Shown: positions 9,082-17,268 of the stretch, piece by piece
Position numbering within the stretch: position 1 is the first letter of the stretch
Layout of the letters: every line of letters begins with the position of its first letter
Assembly (NCBI GenBank): GCA_024233935.1
Contig: JACKOY010000023.1
Coordinates: 1 to 64,000, forward strand
From: Spirochaetales bacterium
Lineage (GTDB): Bacteria; Spirochaetota; Leptospiria; Leptospirales; Leptonemataceae
Reading direction: 5' to 3'
Length of the DNA stretch: 64,000 nucleotides
Notes under the pieces: generated by a model
What the model was told of the DNA's origin: nothing
The model's input: only the letters and a program-made list of their open reading frames with translations
The model's database searches: none
Program-made: the position numbers and the translations under genes

Positions 9082-10259
9082 TGACCGAGGCCGCGAATGA
9101 TGCGGTCCACTTCCGGATCCCGGGCCCGATCCTGATGATACACGTTGTAGAGCCGCACAAGATTTGCGAGTTGCAGACTCAGCACTGCGCGCACGCGAAT
9201 CTCTTCGGGCGTGTCCGCCCGCATCTCGAGACGGACCCGACCGTAGTAGAGAATCGCAATTCGGAAGAGTTCCGGCTCTTCGTGCTCCGAATCAAGCACG
9301 GTTTTGAGCAAATCGGCTGTCGCATCGAACGATGTCCGGTAGGCTTCCCGTTCGGCGGGATTCCGACGCGGAGCGTAGTAAAGCATACGAAAGTAGTGCG
9401 CGCGCGCCAGTCGGGTGAGCAATTCGGGCGTTTCAGCAATTCGACGGGCTGTCTCGCCCACTTCGAGTTCCCGATCGAGGTACTGCACCAGATTGGCCTC
9501 GCGGGTGGCTTCGCTTCGCCGCAGATCGTAAGCGAGTTGCAGGGCTTCTATATAGTAGCGATAGAATTCGAACTCTTCGTGGTCGAAGCGAAAGTTGACC
9601 CGGTTTTCCCAGGCGCGCTGAAACGCGTCGAGGGCCCGAATCGGCAGTTCGTTTCCGGAACGCATCGCCATGCCCAAATAGACCGCACCCATGGCTGCGT
9701 GCGCTTCGGGCAGGCTCTGGTCGGCAACCAACGCCTCGTTGTAACTGGAAATGGCGTGCTCGAAGTTGCCGCGGGCCGCGTAGTGGTCCCCCCGACGCTT
9801 CAATATGTAAGCCCGCTCAAGGTTCTCGGTTTCCAGGGTGCGCGCCACGAAGTGTCCTGTGCGCACCCGGAGCAGGATGCCTTTGCCGGTGAGCACCCAG
9901 CCGTAGAACGGATTATAGAGTATGGAAACGACCTCGATTTCGCCGACCACCAGCCCGTCCCGATAACGGGCGTGGAAAGGATCTTTGTCGATAACGTAAA
10001 GCCGCATGCCGACCTTGAGCCCGTCGCGATTGACGACTTTGACGGTCACCTGGTCGAGACGGGTATCGTATCCAAACGGCGATGCCTGGTCGTGCACCTC
10101 GGCGACTTTGGACTTGTTCTGAATCTCCCCGACCAGGATCATGCGGGTCGGCGTTGGGTTACGATAGTTCCAGAAGGCGTAGATCAGTTCCACCCGGTCG
10201 GCCCGGGCCAGCACGGGCAGGAACAAAACGAAGACCGAAATCAGCAGACGCCGGAGCAT
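9078..10259 (-). CDS. TPR-repeat exported protein
   Basis: The 393-residue protein begins with a cleavable signal peptide (about 1-20, A-R-A then D). A beta-rich N-terminal part (about 25-150) contains two positions resembling short SH3-like barrels. Helical repeats follow, with the TPR-like stretch R-G-x-x-Y-A-A-R-G-N-F-E-H-A-I-S-S-Y-N-E-A near 168-190. A periplasmic scaffold or assembly role is plausible; the substrate is unknown. It overlaps tgt by 4 nt, but a functional link to tRNA modification is not evident. The 5' side is divergent from leuS. Confidence 0.75.
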   Translation of the reverse strand: MLRRLLISVFVLFLPVLARADRVELIYAFWNYRNPTPTRMILVGEIQNKSKVAEVHDQASPFGYDTRLDQVTVKVVNRDGLKVGMRLYVIDKDPFHARYRDGLVVGEIEVVSILYNPFYGWVLTGKGILLRVRTGHFVARTLETENLERAYILKRRGDHYAARGNFEHAISSYNEALVADQSLPEAHAAMGAVYLGMAMRSGNELPIRALDAFQRAWENRVNFRFDHEEFEFYRYYIEALQLAYDLRRSEATREANLVQYLDRELEVGETARRIAETPELLTRLARAHYFRMLYYAPRRNPAEREAYRTSFDATADLLKTVLDSEHEEPELFRIAILYYGRVRLEMRADTPEEIRVRAVLSLQLANLVRLYNVYHQDRARDPEVDRIIRGLGQ

Positions 10260-10359
10260 AGACCTGCCCTGAATATCGGGAATTCTCAGGAAGGGCGGAA
10301 CAAAAAGATCCGGCTAAATTTGGTAGCCACGAGGCCCGATTGCGCGTCCGTGGTTGGCC

Positions 10360-12930
10360 ATGAGTTATCCGTTCGCCCGAATCGAAGCGCGCTGGCAGCG
10401 GCACTGGGAAGAAAACGAGACTTTCCGGACAGACGAAGACCCGGGCAAACCGTCGTTCTACGTGCTGGACATGTTCCCGTATCCATCCGGGGCCGGCCTG
10501 CATGTCGGCCACCCCGAAGGGTACACGGCCACCGACATCGTTGCCCGTTACCGGCGCATGCGGGGCTATAATGTTTTGCATCCGATTGGCTGGGATGCAT
10601 TTGGACTGCCCGCCGAACGGTACGCGATGCAAACCGGCATCCATCCGGAACAAACCACAAGAGAAAACATCGCGAACTTCCGCCGGCAACTCAAATCGCT
10701 CGGCTTCTCTTACGACTGGTCCCGCGAGATCAACACAACCGATCCGGATTACTATCGATGGACACAATGGATTTTTTTGAAGATCTTTAATTCCTTCTAC
10801 GATCCTATCCAGAAGTGTGCGCGACCCATCACGGAATTGCCCGTGCCGAAATCGCTGGCCGGCGCCGAGCGCGAGCAATTCATAAACGACCATCGCCTGG
10901 CCTACGTCACGGAAGCGCCGGTCAACTGGTGCGCCGGCCTGGGCACGGTGCTTGCGAACGAAGAAGTGGACGAGTGGGTCGAGAAGGGCTACACCGTAGA
11001 ACGTCGACCGATGCGCCAGTGGATGCTTCGCATCACGGCCTACGCGGAACGCCTGCTCGAAGACCTGCGCGATGTAGACTGGCCGGCCGGCACCCTGGAA
11101 CTGCAGAAGAATTGGATCGGGCGCTCCGACGGCGCCGAGGTAATATTTCCAATCGCCGGTATTCCCGGGGGACAATCTCAAACACTCACCGTTTTCACCA
11201 CGCGACCGGACACGTTGTACGGCGTGAGCTACATGGTGCTTGCACCGGAACACAATCTCGTGCCGCTGATTTCCGATCGCAAAGAGTGGCCGCGGGTCGA
11301 AGACTATATTGAGAAAACCAAACGGAAATCCGAACTGGATCGAACCGTTCAGGGGGAAAAGGCAAAGAAGACGGGCGTTTTTACCGGGGCCTTCGCCATT
11401 CATCCGCTGACCGGAAAACAGATTCCGATCTGGATCGCCGACTACGTGCTGATGAGCTACGGAACCGGGGCGATTATGGCGGTGCCCGCCCATGACGAAC
11501 GTGACTTCGCCTTTGCGCGCGCGTTCGACTTGCCGGTATTGCCCGTAATCAGACCGGCAGAGGGCGAGGCTCCGGACGCCTCCGCGATGACCGAAGCTTT
11601 TGTTGGCCACGGGGTAAATTTCAACTCCGCTGTTATTGATGGTCTGGAAACTCCGGACGCAATCGAAACAATGATTTCGCACCTGGAGAAAAAAGAAATC
11701 GGTCGGCGCCGTACGAACTACAGGCTGCGCGACTGGTTGTTTTCGCGGCAACGCTATTGGGGAGAACCGATTCCAATCAGCTTCGACGAAGAGGGACGCT
11801 TCGTTGCGCTCGATGAATCGGAACTGCCCCTGGTGCTACCGCCATCGAATGAATTTCAGCCGGCGGAAACCGGCGAGTCCCCCCTCGCGAATTTGAAAGA
11901 GTGGGTAGAGCACAGATCGTCTGATGGTCGCTTGCTGCGCCGTGAGACAAACACAATGCCGCAATGGGCTGGTAGCTGCTGGTACTACTTGCGCTTCATA
12001 GATCCCACCAACACCGCCGCGCTCGCGGATCCCAAGAAGGAAAAGTACTGGATGGGTAATGGCGGGGTCGATTTGTACATCGGCGGGGCAGAGCACGCGG
12101 TGCTGCACCTGCTTTATGCGCGTTTCTGGCATAAGGTGCTGTTCGATCTGGGCTATGTGAGCACCAACGAACCCTTCAAGAAGTTGATTCACCAGGGGCT
12201 GATCCTGGGCGAAGACGGTTCCAAAATGTCAAAGTCGCTCGGCAACGTCGTGAATCCCGATCAGGTGGTCTCAGAGCACGGCGCAGATTCCTTCAGACTC
12301 TATGAGATGTTCATGGGACCGCTGGAGCAGAAGAAGCCGTGGTCTTCGCGGGGCATTGAAGGTGTCGTGCGCTTTCTTTCACGGACCTGGCGGCTCTACA
12401 TGGGTGATCGGGAAGAGGCTGACGCTATCGACCCCCTGCTTTGCGAGGAGCCACTTGCGGAAGACCTGCGGGCCAGTGAACGCACGATCCATGAAACAAT
12501 CAAGAAGGTCACCGAGGATATTGAGCGTCTGAGTTTTAATACAGCCATATCCCAACTGATGATCTTCGTGAACGAATTCTACTCTCGAAAACGTTTGGGC
12601 CGCGCCGGCGCCCAGGCCTTCGTAAAGCTGTTATCACCCTTCGCTCCGCATCTTGCCGAAGAACTCTGGGAAAAACTCGGCCAGACCCAAAGTCTGACCC
12701 GGGCGCCGTGGCCCGAATACGATCCTTCGAAGGTCGTCGTCGATGAGATCGAAGTGGTCTTTCAGGTGAATGGGAAGGTTCGCGGCAAGGCGCGGGTCGC
12801 ACCCGGGTTGGGCGAGGAGCAACTAAAGCAACTGGCACTGACCAACGAAGGTGTGGAACGCGCGATGCAGGGGAAAGAACCCCGCAAGGTCATCGTTGTG
12901 AAAGGCAAACTTGTAAACGTTGTGGTTTAG
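10360..12930 (+). CDS. leuS: Leucyl-tRNA synthetase
   Basis: This class I synthetase has 856 residues, the typical bacterial length. The HIGH motif appears as H-V-G-H at about 48-51, and K-M-S-K-S at about 622-626. Between them lies the CP1 editing domain with T-T-R-P-D-T-L-Y-G and the M-A-V-P-A-H-D-E-R-D segment, so post-transfer editing should be active. The ATG at 10360 begins M-S-Y-P-F; a TTG two codons earlier would add only Met-Ala. The anticodon-binding domain and the C-terminal V-x-F-Q-V-N-G-K-V-R-G region are complete. The DUF1564 gene follows after 51 nt. Confidence 0.98.
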   Translation: MSYPFARIEARWQRHWEENETFRTDEDPGKPSFYVLDMFPYPSGAGLHVGHPEGYTATDIVARYRRMRGYNVLHPIGWDAFGLPAERYAMQTGIHPEQTTRENIANFRRQLKSLGFSYDWSREINTTDPDYYRWTQWIFLKIFNSFYDPIQKCARPITELPVPKSLAGAEREQFINDHRLAYVTEAPVNWCAGLGTVLANEEVDEWVEKGYTVERRPMRQWMLRITAYAERLLEDLRDVDWPAGTLELQKNWIGRSDGAEVIFPIAGIPGGQSQTLTVFTTRPDTLYGVSYMVLAPEHNLVPLISDRKEWPRVEDYIEKTKRKSELDRTVQGEKAKKTGVFTGAFAIHPLTGKQIPIWIADYVLMSYGTGAIMAVPAHDERDFAFARAFDLPVLPVIRPAEGEAPDASAMTEAFVGHGVNFNSAVIDGLETPDAIETMISHLEKKEIGRRRTNYRLRDWLFSRQRYWGEPIPISFDEEGRFVALDESELPLVLPPSNEFQPAETGESPLANLKEWVEHRSSDGRLLRRETNTMPQWAGSCWYYLRFIDPTNTAALADPKKEKYWMGNGGVDLYIGGAEHAVLHLLYARFWHKVLFDLGYVSTNEPFKKLIHQGLILGEDGSKMSKSLGNVVNPDQVVSEHGADSFRLYEMFMGPLEQKKPWSSRGIEGVVRFLSRTWRLYMGDREEADAIDPLLCEEPLAEDLRASERTIHETIKKVTEDIERLSFNTAISQLMIFVNEFYSRKRLGRAGAQAFVKLLSPFAPHLAEELWEKLGQTQSLTRAPWPEYDPSKVVVDEIEVVFQVNGKVRGKARVAPGLGEEQLKQLALTNEGVERAMQGKEPRKVIVVKGKLVNVVV

Positions 12931-12981
12931 CCGACCAAAAAAAATACGCAACAAACGAAAGATTCAAGACCTCTTCTGTGC

Positions 12982-13542
12982 ATGAACAAATCAATGCACT
13001 GGAAGACTGAAGCATTCGAGCCTGCAAAGCCGCCCTGTACCCTGTTGATACCGGCACGCCTGCAGCCTTACCTTCGCAAGCGCTACCGGAAACAGGGCCC
13101 CCTGATCGCCTATATGGCTTTCCTGCTCGGGAAGAGCGCCGCTTATCGCGCCGGGGGACGTCTGCCCGAAGTGGACCGGGTCACGCGCAAGTATCAGGCA
13201 GAAAAGCAATCGCTGCAACGGTGGCACGTGCGCGTGCCGGGGGAACTGTGGACAGAACTTCGTTGCCTGGCGGGAGCCTGCGGACTCACAATGACCCACA
13301 TGTTTGTGATTCTGGTCCTGCTTGATGAAGAGGACCAAAAAGTCCGCACGCACGACGGAGCTCCGACGTTTCTGGGCAAGAAGGTTGCCTTCTTTCAAGG
13401 CGTCGACCTTACAAAAGGGATCACGGTTCGAAAAGTGAGATTCGTGGCAACTGACAGACCCGCCGAGCGTTTCCTGCGCCTCATCGGCCCTGGAAACCTC
13501 GTGAGACAGCTCCGAAAGATTAGAGCCTTGATGGACGGCTAA
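12982..13542 (+). CDS. DUF1564 family protein
   Basis: This 186-residue soluble protein matches what I remember of DUF1564: a start with T-L-L-I-P and a following basic segment, a central K-x-x-Y-Q block, an L-x-R-W-H-V-R-V-P segment, and a hydrophobic L-x-M-T-H-M-F-V-I-L-V-L-L-D helix. The family is expanded in Leptospira genomes and has no assigned function. The C-terminal 60 residues are basic. It sits 51 nt after leuS and 47 nt before the cyclase gene and could be co-transcribed with either. The DUF assignment is from memory of the pattern, not a search. Confidence 0.75.
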   Translation: MNKSMHWKTEAFEPAKPPCTLLIPARLQPYLRKRYRKQGPLIAYMAFLLGKSAAYRAGGRLPEVDRVTRKYQAEKQSLQRWHVRVPGELWTELRCLAGACGLTMTHMFVILVLLDEEDQKVRTHDGAPTFLGKKVAFFQGVDLTKGITVRKVRFVATDRPAERFLRLIGPGNLVRQLRKIRALMDG

Positions 13543-13589
13543 AAGTTGAGTTGACCAGGAGACCGAAAGCGGGGCCAGGCTGAGTCAGA

Positions 13590-14834
13590 ATGCGACTCCA
13601 TCAGCTGCTTTTCCCCCGAATCGACCCCGGCATACTCGGCATCATTGAGGCCGAGACTGACCGAAATCTGAAGCAACTGGCGGTGGTGCGCCTGATCGTG
13701 AGTTCGGGATGGCTCACCCTCTCGATCGTTTTGGGCTATGGCTACGGAATTGTGGACTGGGCCGAGCCGGTTCCGTTTCTGACGGGCTACCTGATACTGG
13801 CCGCGGCATTCCTGTATTTGCCACGTCGGCATGCGCTCTTTCAAAAGCTGAACCGCTGGTCCGTGGCGCTTTGCGACATGCCGTTTATCTTCCTGGCGAT
13901 GATGCAATCGATATACTCCAACCCGCATCCTGAAATCGCGGCGGTAATTACCTGTCTTATCTTCGTGATTTTCATTCTGCCTGCCCCGGCCGGGATCCAT
14001 ATCGGACCAACACTACTCGCAACGATCGAGGCGATCGGATTCAGCGTGTTTTTGATGCACGAAGGCGGCCTTGAGAACTTCGAGTGGGTCCCGTCCATCG
14101 CCCTTCTGACGCTGCTTGCGGGGGCCCTTGCGATTGTAATCTCCCGTCGGGTGCTGAATATCGCGCAGAGTTATGCGGAAGAGAGAACGCGGCGAAACGT
14201 GCTCGGCCGGTACTTTTCACCGGCTGTAGCGGACCGGATCTTGCGCGCCGAAGAACGCGAAGAAGTCGACGAACGCGAGATCAGCGTGCTTTTCTCGGAC
14301 ATCCGCGGGTTTACCTCGCTCTCAAGTCATCTGGACGCACGTTCGGTCGTAAATCTGCTGGACGAATACCTTTCGGTTATGGTGCAAACCATTTTCGAAA
14401 ACGGCGGCACCCTGGACAAGTTCATGGGCGATGGTATCCTCGCGTATTTCGGCGCCCCGCTGGCAAGCCCCGATCATGCCGTCGAGGCGGTTGAATGCGG
14501 TCGGGCAATGCTGAAGAGGCTGGCGGTCTTGAACCAGGAACGAACGGCGCGGGGAGAATTCGCCCTCGAAATTGGCATCGGAGTGCACACCGGTCCGGCT
14601 GTGCTCGGCGACGTGGGTCCCCCCATCCGCAAGGAGTACACAGTAATCGGAGACACGGTCAATCTGGCCTCCCGGATCGAATCTTTGACGAAGGAGATCG
14701 GCCAGCCACTCCTGGTAAGCAACGCCACGCGCGAGGCGACGGGGGACCGCTACATATGGCTCGCCGCTCAACCCCTGCCCGTCCGCGGCAAAAAAGAGCC
14801 GGTGGCCACCTATTATCCGGGCGCGCCGACGTAG
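13590..14834 (+). CDS. Membrane class III adenylate/guanylate cyclase
   Basis: The 414-residue protein has about six transmembrane helices (roughly 35-185), a short helical linker with R-R-N-V-L-G-R-Y-F-S-P, and a CHD cyclase domain from about 225. Both metal Asp positions are present: F-S-D-I-R-G-F-T and D-K-F-M-G-D-G. The V-I-G-D-T-V-N-L-A-S-R segment carries the transition-state Asn/Arg region. It probably makes cAMP in response to a membrane signal; the adenine-specifying residues were not decided. The TAG stop lies inside the first unit of the adjacent 35-nt tandem repeat, so the extreme C-terminus is set by the repeat. Confidence 0.92.
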   Translation: MRLHQLLFPRIDPGILGIIEAETDRNLKQLAVVRLIVSSGWLTLSIVLGYGYGIVDWAEPVPFLTGYLILAAAFLYLPRRHALFQKLNRWSVALCDMPFIFLAMMQSIYSNPHPEIAAVITCLIFVIFILPAPAGIHIGPTLLATIEAIGFSVFLMHEGGLENFEWVPSIALLTLLAGALAIVISRRVLNIAQSYAEERTRRNVLGRYFSPAVADRILRAEEREEVDEREISVLFSDIRGFTSLSSHLDARSVVNLLDEYLSVMVQTIFENGGTLDKFMGDGILAYFGAPLASPDHAVEAVECGRAMLKRLAVLNQERTARGEFALEIGIGVHTGPAVLGDVGPPIRKEYTVIGDTVNLASRIESLTKEIGQPLLVSNATREATGDRYIWLAAQPLPVRGKKEPVATYYPGAPT

Positions 14835-15020
14835 TTCCGACGGATCATTCCCCAAAAACAACGACGTAGTTCCGACGGATCATTCCCCAAAAACAACGAC
14901 GGAGTTCCGACGGATCATTCCCCAAAAACAACGACGGAGTTCCGACGGATCATTCCCCAAAAACATCGACGGAGTTCCGGCGGGTCGTTCCCCAAAAACA
15001 ACGACGGAGTTCCGACGGTC
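14827..15020. repeat. 35-nt tandem repeat, five units plus a partial sixth
   Basis: Direct reading gives units starting at 14827, 14862, 14897, 14932 and 14967, each 35 nt, with a partial copy from 15002. Each unit contains GTTCCGACGG near its start and a CCCCAAAAAC run near its end. Units 1 and 2 have GTAG where units 3 to 6 have GGAG, and unit 5 has several further changes. The small palindrome TCCGACGGA recurs in most units. The array begins inside the last codons of the cyclase gene and ends about 55 nt before the DUF2277 gene. It looks like a minisatellite made by local duplication. Confidence 0.95.
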
Positions 15021-15074
15021 CAGGGCGACAAATTGTCCTTGAAAGGGGCGGTTCCCGGAGGATTGATCTGAGTC

Positions 15075-15341
15075 ATGTGTCGGAACATCAAAACGCTGTT
15101 CAACTTCTCTCCACCGGCAACGGATGAGGAGATTCAGGCGGCAGCCCTGCAGTTCGTTCGGAAACTGAGCGGCTTCACGCGGCCTTCGCGTGCAAACGAA
15201 TTGGCATTTGAGCGTGCAGTGGAGGAGATCGGCGCCACGGCGCGCAAGTTGATCGATGCACTGGAAACAAACGCGCCACCGAAAGATCGTGAGGTGGAAA
15301 AGCAGAAGGCCCGACTCCGGGCGGCGCAGCGCTTCGGCTGA
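15075..15341 (+). CDS. DUF2277 family protein
   Basis: The 88-residue product begins M-C-R-N-I-K-T-L-F-N-F and contains A-A-L-Q-F-V-R-K-L-S-G-F and a C-terminal D-R-E-V-E segment. This pattern is highly conserved in the DUF2277 family of small soluble bacterial proteins of unknown function. Its length is normal. It is the first gene after the tandem repeat and converges on the MDR oxidoreductase gene across 27 nt. The conserved Cys at position 2 and the basic segment are the only obvious functional candidates. Confidence 0.85.
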   Translation: MCRNIKTLFNFSPPATDEEIQAAALQFVRKLSGFTRPSRANELAFERAVEEIGATARKLIDALETNAPPKDREVEKQKARLRAAQRFG

Positions 15342-15368
15342 GGCGCAGGTTTCGCGGCTCGTTCGCTT

Positions 15369-16388
15369 TCAGGGCAATTCGATCACGAGTTTTCCGAAGT
15401 GAGCACCCCGGCTCAACTCTTCGATGGCCGTAGGAGCCTCTTCAAAAGCATAGCTCTGATCAATGACGGGCCTGATCTTATTTTGTTCGATCGCGCGACA
15501 CATGGCTTCAAAGCCGGCCCGATGTCCGACCAGGATGCCCTGTATGCGCACGTTGCGCATCAGCACCGGTGTCAGGTCGATAGCGCCTGCCTTGCCTCCC
15601 AGAATTCCTATTAAACTGACAACGCCGCCTGGTCGCACGGACTTGATGGATCGTTCGAGCGATCCGGCCCCGCCGACCTCAATGACCAGATCCACTCCCC
15701 GCCCACTCGTAAGTTCACGCACCGTTCGATGCCACTCCGGCTGTTCCCGGTAGTGGATCACATGGTCGGCGCCCATCTTTTTGACTCGTTCAAGTTTTTC
15801 GTGATCGCCCGATGTGACGATCACCTGCGCGCCCCCGGCTTTCGCGATCTGCAGCGCGAATATGGAGACACCGCCCGTGCCGAGCACCAGAACACTCGCA
15901 CCGGCAAGCGTCGAGAGGCCGTAGGTTACGAGGGCACTCCAGGCCGTAAGGGCAGCACAGGGCAAAGTCGCTGCTTCCGCATAGCCCAGCGAATCGGGCA
16001 CGCGCACGAGAGCCTGCTCCGGAACGGTCATGATTTCGCGGAGCGTTCCGTGCAGAGGACCGCCCAGACTGGAACGCAAGGTTTGTTCATCGGGATCGCC
16101 GTCGAGCCAGGATTGTGAAAAGATCGGCATCACACGATCGCCAATCCGAAATCGCTTCACATCTGGACCGATGGCGATTACGTCCCCGGCTCCGTCCGAG
16201 CAGGGCACGAGCGGCAGCGGATATTTGGGGTTGTAACTGCCGGCGCAAACAAGCGTATCGCGATAATTGAGAGAAACAGCTCGCACGCGCACAACAACAT
16301 CGCATCCTTCAGGTTCGGGCGGATCGGGAAGTTCTTTCGCGTTCAAATGTTCCAGGCCCCAGCGGGCGAGTTCGTAGGCGCGCATCAT
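15369..16388 (-). CDS. Zinc-independent MDR alcohol dehydrogenase/quinone oxidoreductase-like protein
   Basis: This 339-residue member of the medium-chain dehydrogenase/reductase family has an N-terminal GroES-like domain with N-Y-R-D and a P-x-x-P-C-S-D-G-A-G turn. Its Rossmann fold carries V-L-V-L-G-T-G-G-V-S near 165-175. The clustered Cys of the structural zinc site is absent, placing it with the NAD(P)H:quinone oxidoreductase-like group. The substrate is unknown. The start is the Met-Met pair at 16388; the open frame continues upstream but its translation is non-coding in character and overlaps the divergent RNase HI gene. The intervening 169 nt should hold both promoters. Confidence 0.88.
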   Translation of the reverse strand: MMRAYELARWGLEHLNAKELPDPPEPEGCDVVVRVRAVSLNYRDTLVCAGSYNPKYPLPLVPCSDGAGDVIAIGPDVKRFRIGDRVMPIFSQSWLDGDPDEQTLRSSLGGPLHGTLREIMTVPEQALVRVPDSLGYAEAATLPCAALTAWSALVTYGLSTLAGASVLVLGTGGVSIFALQIAKAGGAQVIVTSGDHEKLERVKKMGADHVIHYREQPEWHRTVRELTSGRGVDLVIEVGGAGSLERSIKSVRPGGVVSLIGILGGKAGAIDLTPVLMRNVRIQGILVGHRAGFEAMCRAIEQNKIRPVIDQSYAFEEAPTAIEELSRGAHFGKLVIELP

Positions 16389-16557
16389 CGTCGTTTGCGC
16401 TTCCGGTCCGCCAGAGGCAAGCGAAAGCAAACCAGCAGTGCCGCGCAAAGGAGCCGGGAGCTTCTCCTTCCGCGAATTCGCCCGGGCTATGCGATTGCGA
16501 GCCCGGGACGCGAAAACCCTTGCCGGCAGGCCGCCCCGACCACGGTGTGCGCCCATA

Positions 16558-16971
16558 ATGTCCGAAGACGCGCTCATACTGTACTGCGATGGAGCCGCCC
16601 GCGGAAACCCGGGCCCGGCCTCAATCGGCGCGGTGATTCTCCAGGAGAAAAGCGAAGCGGTCGTTGCCGAGGTATCCGAAGCCATCGGTCGCGCGACGAA
16701 CAACGAGGCCGAATACCGGGCCCTGATCCGTGGCCTGGAGCGTGCGGTGGAACTCAAGGCCGATCGACTGCGGGTGCGCATGGACTCGGAGCTGATCGTA
16801 AAACAGATCCTGGGCAAGTACCGGGTGCGCAACGAGCGCCTGCGGCCCTTATATGAAGAAGTCCGTTCACTTCTCCTTCGCATTCCGACCTGGTCGATCG
16901 AGCATGTGCCACGCGACCGGAACAAACACGCCGATCGCCTGGCCAACGCAGCCCTCGACCTGGCGCAATAG
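16558..16971 (+). CDS. rnhA: Ribonuclease HI family protein
   Basis: This 137-residue RNase H fold hydrolyses RNA in RNA-DNA hybrids. The carboxylate set is visible: Asp11 in Y-C-D-G-A-A-R-G-N-P-G, Glu near 50 in N-N-E-A-E-Y, Asp76 in M-D-S-E-L, and the last Asp in R-N-K-H-A-D-R-L-A-N. The form without the basic protrusion resembles the Bacillus/archaeal-type RNase HI. The ATG at 16558 gives the normal start; upstream in-frame sequence belongs to the divergent spacer. A hairpin with a T run follows in the downstream gap. Confidence 0.92.
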   Translation: MSEDALILYCDGAARGNPGPASIGAVILQEKSEAVVAEVSEAIGRATNNEAEYRALIRGLERAVELKADRLRVRMDSELIVKQILGKYRVRNERLRPLYEEVRSLLLRIPTWSIEHVPRDRNKHADRLANAALDLAQ

Positions 16972-17108
16972 ATCCGCTACAAGCAGTTCTTGTAGTTTTG
17001 CTGCGCCAACGATCGGTCCGGATCAAACAAGCCACGCGAAGCGTCGTTCATTGTGCGGCGCGCCCTGCAGCGCACAACGAACGGCAACAGCCTTGCTCCG
17101 CAATTTTT

Positions 17109-17139
17109 CAGGCAAAATCAGCCTGTTCATTTTTTTTTA
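17109..17139 (+). terminator. Probable terminator after RNase HI
   Basis: A 5-bp stem (CAGGC at 17109-17113 with GCCTG at 17121-17125, 7-nt loop) is followed by TTCATTTTTTTTT. The stem is short but the T tract is long. It lies in the 297-nt gap between RNase HI and the OmpL1-like gene and would separate their transcripts. Nothing else was recognised in the first half of that gap. Confidence 0.5.
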
Positions 17140-17260
17140 TTGACGGTCGCGAAATTGCCCGCGTAAAACAGTGCGTCCTCGCGACTCCGGTTGCGGGGTG
17201 GTCTCTATTAAAGACAGAAACAAGCAACACTCTAAAGCCTGAAGAAATTTACGGAGGAAG
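17140..17260 (+). promoter_or_regulatory. Possible promoter and leader of the porin gene
   Basis: TTGACG at 17140-17145 is a good -35 box. The best -10 at a normal distance is TAAAAC near 17164, which is only fair. This leaves a leader of roughly 95 nt before the porin gene. The Shine-Dalgarno GGAGGAAGG ends about 8 nt before the ATG and is the strongest in the window, which fits an abundant protein. Confidence 0.35.
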
Positions 17261-17268
17261 GCTCTTTT

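Noticed and set aside
9081..10571. Plus-strand open frame of 496 codons
   Set aside because: It is antisense to the TPR gene, has no domain or start signal, and its His/Arg/Gly-rich translation is typical of a G+C-rich shadow frame.
10159..11751. Minus-strand open frame of 530 codons
   Set aside because: It lies opposite leuS, whose motifs are unmistakable; the antisense translation shows no family pattern.
14827..15020. CRISPR array
   Set aside because: The units are directly adjacent with no unique spacers, and no cas genes are present; it is a simple tandem repeat.
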